Source: an uncultured Collinsella sp. (lineage in GTDB: Bacteria; Actinomycetota; Coriobacteriia; Coriobacteriales; Coriobacteriaceae). From it: DNA of 30,778 nucleotides. A program made the position numbers and the translations under genes. The stretch covers positions 1-30,778 of the forward strand of contig UQZH01000021.1 in the NCBI GenBank assembly GCA_900545445.1. Reading direction: 5' to 3'. Within the stretch, counting starts at the first letter, position 1; each line of letters opens with the position of its first letter. Shown in pieces: positions 1-7,086 of this stretch. The notes below the pieces were generated by a model. That model made no database searches. It saw only the letters and a list, made by a program, of their open reading frames with translations, and was not told where the DNA came from.

Positions 1-741
1 GGTCTGGGCAACGTGGGCTCCAAGGTCGCCAACGCCTGCGTCGATCTGGGCATGGATGTCTACGGCTACGATCCGTTCATTTCCGTCGAGCACGCGTGGG
101 TGCTGAGCCGCGAGGTGCAGCGCGTGGGCACGCTCGAGGACCTCTGCCGCGGCTGCGACTACCTCACCGTGCACGTGCCCAGCAAGGCCGACACCATCGG
201 CATGATCAGTACCGAGCAAATCAACCTGCTGGCACCCGACGCCGTGCTCATCAACTACGCGCGCGAGACCACCATTGACGAGGACGCCGTCGACGCCGCC
301 CTGCACGAGGGCAAGCTTAGCTGGTTTAGCTGCGACTTTGCCACGCCCAAGACCGTCAAGATGCCCAATACGTTTATCACCACGCACTCGGGCGCCGGCA
401 CCGGCGAGGCCGAGGCCAACTGCGCCGACATGGCGATCAGCGAGCTCAAGGATTACCTGGAAAACGGCAATATCGCGCACAGCGTCAACTACCCCGCCTG
501 CAGCATGGGCAAGGCGCGCGCCGCGAGCCGCATCGCCTGCCTGCACGCCAACGTGCCCAACATGATCGGCCAGATCACGGCCATTCTCGCCAAGGACAAC
601 GCCAACGTGCAGCGTATGACCAACGAGTCCGCTGGCGAGAACGCCTACACCATGTTCGACACCGACGAGCACCTGAACAGCAGCACCATCGAGGCGCTCA
701 AGCAGATTCCGTCGATGTATCGCGTGCGCGTGATCAAGTAG
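1..741 (+). CDS. serA: D-3-phosphoglycerate dehydrogenase family protein, C-terminal part
   Basis: Partial gene that begins upstream of the window; frame 1 is open from base 1. The first residues, GLGNVGSKVA, are the NAD-binding GxGxxG loop of a D-2-hydroxyacid dehydrogenase, so the N-terminal substrate half is missing here. VHVPSKADTIGMI and INYARETTIDEDAV are the usual later family motifs, and THSGAGTGEAE carries the catalytic-type His. The last ~75 residues (from IACLHANVPNMIGQIT) form an ACT domain, which usually gives serine feedback control. The family oxidises 3-phosphoglycerate in the first step of serine synthesis in the cytosol. The Met-like GTG at base 13 lies inside the Rossmann motif and is not a start. 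A GC-rich hairpin follows 40 bases after the stop. Confidence 0.9.
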   Translation, partial: GLGNVGSKVANACVDLGMDVYGYDPFISVEHAWVLSREVQRVGTLEDLCRGCDYLTVHVPSKADTIGMISTEQINLLAPDAVLINYARETTIDEDAVDAALHEGKLSWFSCDFATPKTVKMPNTFITTHSGAGTGEAEANCADMAISELKDYLENGNIAHSVNYPACSMGKARAASRIACLHANVPNMIGQITAILAKDNANVQRMTNESAGENAYTMFDTDEHLNSSTIEALKQIPSMYRVRVIK

Positions 742-780
742 CGTCGGCGCCAAGCCTGCCAGACAGACCACGAAGTCCAT

Positions 781-812
781 TCGGCCCCCGTTTTCACGAA
801 ACGGGGGCCGAT
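781..812 (+). terminator. Hairpin downstream of serA
   Basis: A 12-bp GC-rich stem (cggcccccgttt / gaaacgggggccg, short loop) begins about 40 bases after the serA stop. The T-tract after it is weak (atttcgttgc), so the terminator call rests mainly on stem strength and position. Confidence 0.65.
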
Positions 813-841
813 TTCGTTGCTCCGGCTGGTTTTGAAAATGC

Positions 842-1090
842 TACCCATAATAAGTTTTTTCGGATAATCGACAGTGAGGCCCTAGTCGCTAAGCACAACT
901 GCTTTTACAAACAGCTTTATCAGGGGTTTTAGTAGGTAAAAATCGATCTCTATATGCCAAACTAATGTTGACTGTCCATTTTCCGAAATAACTTGCTCTA
1001 GGTAGCACTTTTCAAGCCAATTCCAAGGAGCAATTGAAGGCTATTCGCAACTAAAACCCTAGCTTCCGCGACCGTTTTCCACCCGCGCGG
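842..1090. other. AT-rich intergenic gap, no gene
   Basis: About 250 bases clearly richer in A/T than the flanking genes. No convincing ORF or RNA gene is visible. A short inverted repeat (ggttttagt near 925-933 and actaaaacc near 1050-1058) brackets the core. The low GC matches the adjacent orphan gene and suggests that both are acquired DNA. Confidence 0.4.
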
Positions 1091-2140
1091 CTACATTCCC
1101 GCCCAATCGATAAAAATCTCCTCACGAAGCCGCCGTTCGAGCTCTTGCTGCCGCGGTGTCTTGTCTTTCAACGGCATATCGAGATAGGACATGATGAGTT
1201 CCATCACTACATGGAAGGCATCGGAGTCGACCAGCTGACCATAGGTCATCAGAACGACGGGATATCCCATGGCTTGCAGGGCCGTCGTTCGATCGGAGTC
1301 CGAGATCTTGGATTCTATGGATCCGTGAATGGCTTTACCTTGGCATTCAACCAGGCACTCTCGGCTGCCGTCCTTATTTGCCAGCAGAATATCGGCGTAG
1401 CGCCTATCAAGCCCCGAAATCAGGCGGGCGCTGCGCGTCATGCGAATCTCGACGTTATTGGTAAGGCGCAGCCCTTCGCCGCCGCGCAGCCTCGAAAGGC
1501 CAAACAGCATCGAAGCTTGGACCTCAAGCGGCGATGCCACAATCCCCGTAATGCATTTCGCGGCACGCGTGAACGATTTAGCACCGCGGAGCCCCTGGAT
1601 CTTATTTGCGAACTCCGTAAGTTCAGAAAGCTCGATCAAGGGAGGTCGTTTCCACAAGTCCGTTGGATTCCCCGAGGCATCCTTTACGTTTTCCCAGCCC
1701 AACCGTGCGTCACCCCATCGGCCCCCATATGCCTGCTCAAGCGCCAACTTTACCTGAGGCGCAATCTTGCACACGGCAAAGGTACCGCACATCTCATACA
1801 TGCACATGATCAGACGCTCGTTTGAGACCGAGGAAGCCAGGGTTAGCAGGGTAAAGAGCGGAGACGCGACATCAAGGCCAAACTCCGTCTGCCGCACGGA
1901 GCCAAACGGCCTCTCCCCGTTCCAAACATGCCTGACGATGCGACCGCCCTTACGTCCGCAGCCGCCCTGCGCCAACACATGTAACGGGGTGCCCAGGAAA
2001 TGCTTGACGAGCGGATGCTCACAAAGACGTTCCCTGCGCGGATCGTCCACAGAATCGGGCAGGTCCGGCATTATTGCCAAAACCTGTGGAGGTATCCGGT
2101 GATACCGAAAGGCAGATATGTCGCACAGCATGTCGTCCAT
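1091..2140 (-). CDS. Orphan protein with PD-(D/E)XK nuclease-like C-terminus
   Basis: About 349 residues from the ATG at 2140 (MDDMLCDISAFRYHRIPPQVL). The frame stays open to a TTG at 2269, but the extra 43 residues are Arg/Ser-rich and low in complexity, and I recall Coriobacteria relatives starting near LCDISAF. No good ribosome site precedes either start. The C-terminal ~110 residues contain ADILLANKDGSRECLVECQGK followed by TTALQAMGYPVVLMTYGQL. This Asp...Glu-x-Gln strand-helix pattern resembles the restriction-endonuclease-like fold found in DUF559/Vsr-like and AbiEi C-terminal domains. The N-terminal half is unassigned. Its function is unknown; defence or an orphan toxin-like role is a guess. 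It is less GC-rich than its neighbours and abuts a truncated peptidase, which suggests horizontal insertion. Confidence 0.6.
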   Translation of the reverse strand: MDDMLCDISAFRYHRIPPQVLAIMPDLPDSVDDPRRERLCEHPLVKHFLGTPLHVLAQGGCGRKGGRIVRHVWNGERPFGSVRQTEFGLDVASPLFTLLTLASSVSNERLIMCMYEMCGTFAVCKIAPQVKLALEQAYGGRWGDARLGWENVKDASGNPTDLWKRPPLIELSELTEFANKIQGLRGAKSFTRAAKCITGIVASPLEVQASMLFGLSRLRGGEGLRLTNNVEIRMTRSARLISGLDRRYADILLANKDGSRECLVECQGKAIHGSIESKISDSDRTTALQAMGYPVVLMTYGQLVDSDAFHVVMELIMSYLDMPLKDKTPRQQELERRLREEIFIDWAGM

Positions 2141-2254
2141 GAAAGGTACGTACCCACCGCGTCGTTTGTAAACCCGCCCGGACGGCAAACGCGATGGCTC
2201 GGCCTGCGAACGGTAAATGCTGCTACGCGCGCGTCGCGAATCTGCAGGTGACTC

Positions 2255-2283
2255 ACAATCGGTTTGCAAAGCAAACTGATTGT
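2255..2283. repeat. 13-bp inverted repeat at the nuclease-like gene / M20 junction
   Basis: Arms acaatcggtttgc and gcaaactgattgt surround a 3-base loop, with one mismatch. It sits between the divergent orphan gene and the M20 remnant. It could be an operator, an old terminator or an insertion footprint. Confidence 0.5.
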
Positions 2284-2293
2284 AAGGTTACAT

Positions 2294-2775
2294 ATGGTTG
2301 ATGATGACGAGGGCGGCTATCGCCCCTTTATCGTGCCCGACCACGCCAAGGTCTGGGTCGACATGCGCCTGACGCCGCCGACCGATACGGCCGCCGCGAT
2401 CAACATGATCGAGCAGGCCACTGCCACCGCCGAGGCCGCGGTTCCCGGTTGCCATGGCAGTTTCGCCGTGACGGGCGATCGCCCCGCCATCGAGCGCGAC
2501 CCAGGCTCTCCCCTCCTAGCTGCGCTCAAGCGCGCCGCCGATGACGTGACAGACGCGGACGTGCCCGCCAGCTTCTTTACCGGCTGCACCGATACCGCCG
2601 TCATTGCCGGCAAGCCGGGTAACCGCAATTGCATGAGCTACGGCCCCGGCTCGTTGGTGCTCGCGCATAAGCCCAACGAGCCGGGGCCCATGCCGATATC
2701 GTTCGCTGCCAGAACGTACTCATCGCGCTTGTTGACAACACGCTCTGGGACGCAAGCGTCCAAGTTGGGGCATAA
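2294..2775 (+). pseudogene. M20-family metallopeptidase remnant, 5'-truncated and frameshifted
   Basis: The reading frame starting MVDDDEGGYRPFIVPDHAKVWVDMRL matches the end of the dimerisation domain of ArgE/DapE-like M20 enzymes. FTGCTDTAVIAGKPGN and SYGPGSLVLAHKPNE are the C-terminal metal/substrate motifs. The N-terminal catalytic half (HxD, DEE motifs) is absent. After HKPNE, near 2680, the family sequence continues in another frame as ADIVRCQNVLIALVDNTLW and stops at 2775. The frame that stays open runs to 2806 with unrelated residues. Both the missing front and the frameshift argue for a decayed gene. It probably once encoded a dipeptidase or acyl-amino-acid deacylase. The break coincides with the orphan nuclease-like gene upstream. 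Confidence 0.8.
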
Positions 2776-2814
2776 TAAGCCGCGAACAAACCGACTCGCG
2801 CGTTAGGACCGCCC

Positions 2815-3495
2815 ATGAAAGCACTTCCGTTTCCCTGCATCCGCCCAGCTCAGGACCGCGTGCTCGAAGCGCTGCCGCAGATGGGCGGTATCCTGAGCAG
2901 CAACGACGCCCTGCGCGACGCCATCGCCGACGGGCTTATGCTCAAAGATCCGGGCGCGGCGTATTACGTGTACGAGTGCTCGGGCGAACCGGGTCGCGTG
3001 ACGGGTGTCGTGGCGATTTGCCCGGCCGGCGTACTGGCGGGCGACGGCGCGACCCCCGCAGGTGCGACCGCAGCCGCCCGCGCAATCGCCGAGCTTAAGG
3101 TCCAGCCGCGCCCTGTAACGCTCGCCTACGAGGCCTCGCCCGTCATGGATATCATCCTCGGCGCCGCCAAAGAGGGCGCGTCGCTCTATGCCGTCACCGA
3201 CCCCGCCGGCATTACGCACCGTATGTGGGAGGTCAAGCGCGAGGATGCCGTTGCCGCCATCCGAGCCATGCTCGACCAGGCACCGGAGCCGACGCCGGCT
3301 GACGATCCCACCTATGCTGCCGCGCTGGCAGGGGCGGCGCAGCTCCTGGCAGACGAGGCACGCACAGCCGGCACCTACACGGGCAAAGAGCCGTTCAACT
3401 TTACCGTTGCCGCGCTATTCCCCGCCGCGCAGGTCACCGGCGGCGCACCGCAGGTTCCAACGGGTCTGCTCACCCACCAGATCGCAAGGTTCTAA
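2815..3495 (+). CDS. DUF1015-like protein, short divergent form
   Basis: 226 residues. The start IRPAQDRVLEALP, the YYVYECSGEPGRVTGVVAICP strand pair and the ending PTGLLTHQIARF align by eye with the N-terminal and central part of DUF1015 (PF06245). That family is usually ~400 residues and is often encoded beside serA/serC, as here. The family hallmark ADGHHRYE is not recognisable; the corresponding stretch reads DDPTYAAALAGAAQL, and the C-terminal half is absent. DUF1015 has no firmly established biochemical role. Linkage to serA suggests a role in serine or phosphoglycerate metabolism, but loss of the conserved motif makes this copy doubtful as an enzyme. The ribosome site is weak (aggacc). 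A strong hairpin follows. Confidence 0.65.
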   Translation: MKALPFPCIRPAQDRVLEALPQMGGILSSNDALRDAIADGLMLKDPGAAYYVYECSGEPGRVTGVVAICPAGVLAGDGATPAGATAAARAIAELKVQPRPVTLAYEASPVMDIILGAAKEGASLYAVTDPAGITHRMWEVKREDAVAAIRAMLDQAPEPTPADDPTYAAALAGAAQLLADEARTAGTYTGKEPFNFTVAALFPAAQVTGGAPQVPTGLLTHQIARF

Positions 3496-3540
3496 CAGGG
3501 CGTAAACGCCCAGTACAAAGACTCGGCAGCTCAACAAACA

Positions 3541-3578
3541 AGGGGCGGGGATACATGCGCATGCATCCCCGCCCCTTT
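3541..3578 (+). terminator. Bidirectional terminator
   Basis: The stem ggggcggggat / atccccgcccc surrounds a small self-complementary tgcgcatgc, followed by ttt on the plus strand. It lies between the DUF1015-like gene and a convergent histidine phosphatase gene and could serve both. Confidence 0.75.
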
Positions 3579-3622
3579 CACATCGAGCAATGACATCGGC
3601 GATCCGTATCGCCACGCCCGCG

Positions 3623-4258
3623 CTACCCGCGCTGCGGACCCGATGCCGCCACGAGCGGCTCAACCCCCAGCTCGCGCGCATAGTCTTCTTGCGTAAAGAC
3701 TTCGACCAGATCAAACGTATCGGCTGCATCGTCAAATGCAAAATGCAGCACTGAGCAGTTGCCCGGCACGCGCTCGCGCTCGTCGGCCGCCGCTCCCCTC
3801 ACGTGGTCCAAAAATTCCTTGATGGCTGAGGCATGGCTCACCGCAAGCACGCACGAATGGTCCGGACGTCGCATAAGATCAGTCAACGTCGCCACCATGC
3901 GCTCGCGCACCTGCATCTGCCCCTCGCCGCCAAATTGGCGGTAGAAGTCACGCCACGGACGCTCGGGCATGAGCATCACGCGCTCGGCCTCAAAATCGCC
4001 AAAGAACCACTCGCACAGACCGTCCAGACGCTCGTAGGCAAGGCCCGGCCACAGGTTGGCGATAGTCTGCTCGGTGCGATGCAGCGTCGAGGTATAGGCG
4101 TGGTCGGGCTCGATGCCACGCGCTCGCAAGAACATGCCAGCGCGCGCCGCCTGCTCGCAGCCCAACTGCGTGAGCGGCGAATCACTCCAGCCCTGAATAA
4201 TGCGCTTGAGGTTAAATATCGTCTGTCCATGACGGACCAGATACAGGTCTTTATTCAT
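3623..4258 (-). CDS. Histidine phosphatase family protein (copy 2 of a tandem pair)
   Basis: 211 residues, ATG preceded by aaaggac. LYLVRHGQTIFN near residue 5 is the RHG signature holding the phospho-accepting His; SPLTQLGCEQA and the later AVSHASAIKEFL (second catalytic His) complete the branch-1 phosphoglycerate-mutase-like fold. Such proteins remove phosphate from small metabolites or proteins. The substrate cannot be read from sequence; alpha-ribazole phosphatase (CobC) or a general sugar phosphatase are possible. It lies 17 bases downstream of a paralogue on the same strand and shares RHGQT..N, I.QGW.DSPLT and GCEQA with it, so a tandem duplication in one transcription unit is likely. 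Confidence 0.88.
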   Translation of the reverse strand: MNKDLYLVRHGQTIFNLKRIIQGWSDSPLTQLGCEQAARAGMFLRARGIEPDHAYTSTLHRTEQTIANLWPGLAYERLDGLCEWFFGDFEAERVMLMPERPWRDFYRQFGGEGQMQVRERMVATLTDLMRRPDHSCVLAVSHASAIKEFLDHVRGAAADERERVPGNCSVLHFAFDDAADTFDLVEVFTQEDYARELGVEPLVAASGPQRG

Positions 4259-4275
4259 AGGGGTCCTTTCGTTCG

Positions 4276-4818
4276 TTACCAGTCAAGGAGCGAAAACGCC
4301 CCGTCGCAATAGCCAAAATGAAGCACGGCACCGTTGTCGGGCTGTCCTCCCCCGCCGGCCACATACTCAAGAAACTCCTGACAGGCAGAGCCATGAGAGA
4401 CCGCAAGCACACGATCGTGCTGCGGTCGGGCCATAATGCGGGACAGCGCCGCAACCATGCGCGCCCGTAGCTCGCCTTCAGATTCGCCACCAAAGGCCAC
4501 CGGATAATCACCCCAGGGCTGCGGCGGCATCTCGCAATTTGATGTGCCCTCCAGCGAGCCCAAGTGCCACTCGCGCAGGTCGTCGACCAGCTCTATGGAA
4601 CGGCCCTCGCCAACGATAAGCTCAGCCGTACGCTGCGCCCGACCCAACGGAGACGAATACGCATGGTCAAACGTCACGCCACGGTCCTCAAACGCCGCGC
4701 GCGTCGCCAGCGCCTGCTCGCACCCGCGCTCTGTGAGCGGCGAGTCTTGCCAGCCCTGCAAAATGTTCTGCACATTGAGCTCAGTCTGCCCATGCCGTAC
4801 CAAATACAGATCGGCCAC
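4276..4818 (-). CDS. Histidine phosphatase family protein (copy 1 of a tandem pair)
   Basis: 180 residues from a GTG start preceded by ggggaggg. It has LYLVRHGQTELN, SPLTERGCEQA, REWHLGSLEG and AVSHGSACQEFLEY, the standard RHG and second-His motifs of the branch-1 histidine phosphatase superfamily. It is shorter than copy 2, mostly at the C-terminus. It is the promoter-proximal gene of a two-gene unit. The substrate is unknown. The 5' flank carries a 33-nt palindromic repeat (4835-4867) that has a second copy at 15916-15948. Confidence 0.88.
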   Translation of the reverse strand: MADLYLVRHGQTELNVQNILQGWQDSPLTERGCEQALATRAAFEDRGVTFDHAYSSPLGRAQRTAELIVGEGRSIELVDDLREWHLGSLEGTSNCEMPPQPWGDYPVAFGGESEGELRARMVAALSRIMARPQHDRVLAVSHGSACQEFLEYVAGGGGQPDNGAVLHFGYCDGAFSLLDW

Positions 4819-4834
4819 ACGCCCTCCCCTCGCA

Positions 4835-4867
4835 CCACCGCAAAGGGAACAGGCGCCTTTGTGGTGG
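4835..4867 (-). repeat. 33-nt palindromic repeat, family 2, copy 1
   Basis: The ends ccacc and ggtgg enclose caaaggg...cgcctttg, forming a hairpin. Read on the minus strand it matches the element at 15916-15948 at all but about four positions. It lies between two minus-strand genes. Confidence 0.7.
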
Positions 4868-4899
4868 TTTTGCCGCCGGATCGCGCCGCAACGACGCAG

Positions 4900-5571
4900 C
4901 TACACCAGTACGTCGGCGAGTGGACGCTTGGGTACGTGGTGTACCTGCGCCTCGTCACGCCAGTAATTAATAGAGCCGTCGGGGTTGGAATCAATTGCAT
5001 CGATCACCTGTGTCTCGGCGGGAACGCCAAAGACCATGATCAGCTTGACCTCGTACTTGTCGCCGTCAAGTCCCATGACATCAATCGCACGAGGCGGAAA
5101 AGCCTTGAACATGCACGCCGCCACCTCGGGCGTAGCGCTGCGGGCGGCGAGCATCATCGTCTGCGCGGCGATACCAGCGTCTGCCTCGGTGATTGGCGCG
5201 GCAGGCTTGCCCGGAGCGGGACGCTCTGCAAGGATCGCGATATAGCCGGTCGGGCGCTCGCCCTCGACAGGACCCGACCAATCCTTGAGCGCACCAGCCC
5301 ATGTGAGCTTTTCAAATAAGCTCGAACACTCCTCGGCGTCGCTCACCACATGAAAGCGTAGGCGCTGAGCGTTGGCGCCGCAGGGAGCCAGGTGCGCCAG
5401 CTCTGCCAGCTCAAGCAAAAACTCGCGCGGCACGCGCATGGACTCGTCAAAACGGCGGCATGTGCGGGCGCGACGAACCAGCGCGTCAAACGATTCCAGA
5501 CCGAGCTTTTCGCAACCTTGCTTTGCCATCGACTCCACGCTCGACGGCGCCGCGGGAACAGCTTCGTTCAT
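4900..5571 (-). CDS. Nitroreductase family protein
   Basis: 223 residues from the ATG at 5571 (MNEAVPAAPSSVES), preceded by gggggtctct. The frame extends upstream to 5739 but crosses a probable promoter/operator, so the internal start is preferred. SFDALVRRARTCRRFDES is the N-terminal FMN-phosphate binding RR(S/T)xRxF motif, followed by LLELAELAHLAPCGANAQ, typical of FMN-dependent nitroreductases. GIAAQTMMLAARS is the later conserved helix. Substrate unknown; the family includes flavin, nitro and quinone reductases. A DtxR/IdeR-like box at 5600-5618 lies 29 bases upstream of the start, suggesting iron- or manganese-dependent control, possibly by the repressor at 12616-13005. Confidence 0.85.
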   Translation of the reverse strand: MNEAVPAAPSSVESMAKQGCEKLGLESFDALVRRARTCRRFDESMRVPREFLLELAELAHLAPCGANAQRLRFHVVSDAEECSSLFEKLTWAGALKDWSGPVEGERPTGYIAILAERPAPGKPAAPITEADAGIAAQTMMLAARSATPEVAACMFKAFPPRAIDVMGLDGDKYEVKLIMVFGVPAETQVIDAIDSNPDGSINYWRDEAQVHHVPKRPLADVLV

Positions 5572-5599
5572 AGAGACCCCCAATACAAGGCAATTGTTC

Positions 5600-5618
5600 T
5601 TAGGAAAATCTAACCTAA
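5600..5618 (-). promoter_or_regulatory. DtxR/IdeR-type metal box upstream of the nitroreductase gene
   Basis: ttaggaaaatctaacctaa matches the 19-bp IdeR/DtxR consensus TTAGGTTAGGCTAACCTAA at 15 positions by my count. The outer arms ttagg and cctaa are intact. A DtxR-family repressor gene is present about 7 kb away. Binding is inferred. Confidence 0.6.
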
Positions 5619-5762
5619 AACGCAGACAATAACGAACAGAGCCGCAATGTTCTACACCTGTTGAATAGAAAAACGCGACATGGGGAACAACGAGAACAAA
5701 TCGGGACCTTTGGGTTACACTTCGCCCTCCCCGACCCATACGCCGGCGCCTTTAGGCGATAC

Positions 5763-5801
5763 TTGTTGTAGCAACTGCGGCATACGCCGCAAAAACAACA
5801 A
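5763..5801 (+). other. Possible leader hairpin before the DUF308 gene
   Basis: Outer arms ttgttgt and acaacaa enclose an inner gcgg catac gccgc hairpin. It ends 32 bases before the DUF308 start. It may be a 5'-UTR structure or a short terminator; function unknown. Confidence 0.35.
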
Positions 5802-5833
5802 TGACGGCAAACGCCGTGCGGAAAGGAGACCTC

Positions 5834-6436
5834 ATGGGCATCTTTAAGAACGACGACCAGCAGTCGAATCTGTTTGGATTTGACGAGAAAAGCATGGCAG
5901 GCAAGGCAATCAAGGCCGTGCGCTGGATCTACGCCGCCACGGGCGTCATCGCACTGCTTGCCGGCATCGCGCTGCTGTTTGCGCCCGCCAAGTCCCTCGT
6001 CTTCCTGACGACCGTCCTGGGCTTCTACTTTGTGATCACGGCTGGCGTCAGGCTGTTCACCGCCATTTTTGAGCCGCTGCTGCCCGCCGGCTGGCGCGTG
6101 ACGAGCATCATCTCCAACCTGCTCATCATTCTGGGCGGCGTCATAATCCTGCGCAACCAGGCCTTCTCGACCGCGACGCTCACCACGCTCGTGGTGGTCG
6201 TGGCTGGCTTTGGCTGGATCGTCGAAGGTGTCATGTCCATTCTGGAGTCCGAGCTTTCGTCCAACCGCGCCCTCGCCATCCTGAGCGGCGCGCTCTCCAT
6301 CATCGCCGGCATGTTCGTGTTTATCTATCCGCTGTGGTCGGCAAAGATGCTCGTCATCTTTAGCGGCGCCGCGCTCCTGGTGTTTGGCGTGACGCTGATT
6401 ATTCGCGCTATCCGCTTTGGCAAGCTGGTGCACTAG
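5834..6436 (+). CDS. DUF308 (HdeD-like) membrane protein
   Basis: 200 residues from the ATG at 5834, chosen because aaaggag lies 8 bases upstream; the frame also holds an earlier ATG at 5801 with no such site. After a ~30-residue polar N-terminus come about six hydrophobic segments (for example VIALLAGIALLFA, SLVFLTTVLGFYFVI, NLLIILGGVIIL, LVVVVAGFGWIV, AILSGALSIIAGMFVFI, MLVIFSGAALLVFGV) in paired hairpins, the pattern of DUF308/HdeD family inner-membrane proteins. Members have been linked to acid stress in enterobacteria, but the molecular role is unknown. The stop codon directly abuts the next ATG, so the two genes are probably co-transcribed and translationally coupled. Confidence 0.85.
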   Translation: MGIFKNDDQQSNLFGFDEKSMAGKAIKAVRWIYAATGVIALLAGIALLFAPAKSLVFLTTVLGFYFVITAGVRLFTAIFEPLLPAGWRVTSIISNLLIILGGVIILRNQAFSTATLTTLVVVVAGFGWIVEGVMSILESELSSNRALAILSGALSIIAGMFVFIYPLWSAKMLVIFSGAALLVFGVTLIIRAIRFGKLVH

Positions 6437-6919
6437 ATGCCGCGGACGCTGTTTATTGATGCCGACGCCTGCCCGGTTACGCGCGAGTCGATCGACTGTG
6501 CACGGCGGGCGGGCGTCGCCGTGGTGATTGCCGGCAACAGCACGCAGAACCTGGAGCGGCACATTCGCCGCGACGATCCACGTGATGCCGAGCACGCACG
6601 ACACGGCTTTTGGGTCACGACGCTCGACGTGAGCGTGGGCGCCGATAGCGCCGACTTTGCCATTGTCGAGCGTCTGCAGGCGGGCGATGTGGTCGTGACG
6701 CAGGACATTGGCCTGGCGAGCATGGTGCTCGGCCGCGATGCCGCCGCCATCGGCGTGCGCGGGCGCGTGTACGACAAGGCGACCATCGACATGCAGCTGT
6801 TTATTCGCCACGAAGAAAAGAAGGTGCGCCGCGCTGGCGGTCGCACCCGCGGGCCGGCAGCCTTCACCGGCGAAGACCGCGCCCGCTTTAAGCGCAACCT
6901 CACCGAGCTGCTGCGCTAA
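6437..6919 (+). CDS. YaiI/YqxD family protein (DUF188)
   Basis: 160 residues starting MPRTLFIDADACPV, with the ATG immediately after the DUF308 stop. IDADACPVTRESI, VVIAGNSTQNL, DSADFAIVERLQAGDVVVTQDIGLA and RGRVYDKATIDMQL are hallmark segments of the UPF0178/DUF188 family. Conserved acidic residues (DAD, D in VTQDIGLA) give a PIN-like look, and a nuclease role has been suggested for the family but is not established. Length is normal (~150). It is probably the second gene of a two-gene unit ending in the long hairpin at 7001-7077. Confidence 0.9.
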   Translation: MPRTLFIDADACPVTRESIDCARRAGVAVVIAGNSTQNLERHIRRDDPRDAEHARHGFWVTTLDVSVGADSADFAIVERLQAGDVVVTQDIGLASMVLGRDAAAIGVRGRVYDKATIDMQLFIRHEEKKVRRAGGRTRGPAAFTGEDRARFKRNLTELLR

Positions 6920-7000
6920 CCAAGGCAGATTTTTAGGCTATGCCCGGAAATTTGCCTTTTTGTTCTGACCGGTGTGAGCGCTCAGGATCCGTGGCTCAAC

Positions 7001-7077
7001 AAAAAACGGGCTTCAAAATGCCATGCGTCGCCGCATTGTGTAGGCGCCGTGCATAGCTATTTTGAAGCCCGTTTTGT
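7001..7077. terminator. Long bidirectional terminator hairpin
   Basis: aaaacgggcttcaaaat (from 7003) pairs perfectly with attttgaagcccgtttt (to 7075) across about 39 bases, which contain a weaker inner atgc/gcat stem. Flanking A and T runs provide a U-tract on both strands. It lies between convergent genes (YaiI/YqxD plus, transporter minus). Confidence 0.8.
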
Positions 7078-7086
7078 TAGGCCTAC

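Noticed and set aside
5615..6811. 398-residue minus-strand open frame
   Set aside because: It lies antisense to the DUF308 and YaiI/YqxD genes, both of which have clear family motifs. It is His/Asp/Arg-rich, as high-GC shadow frames are.
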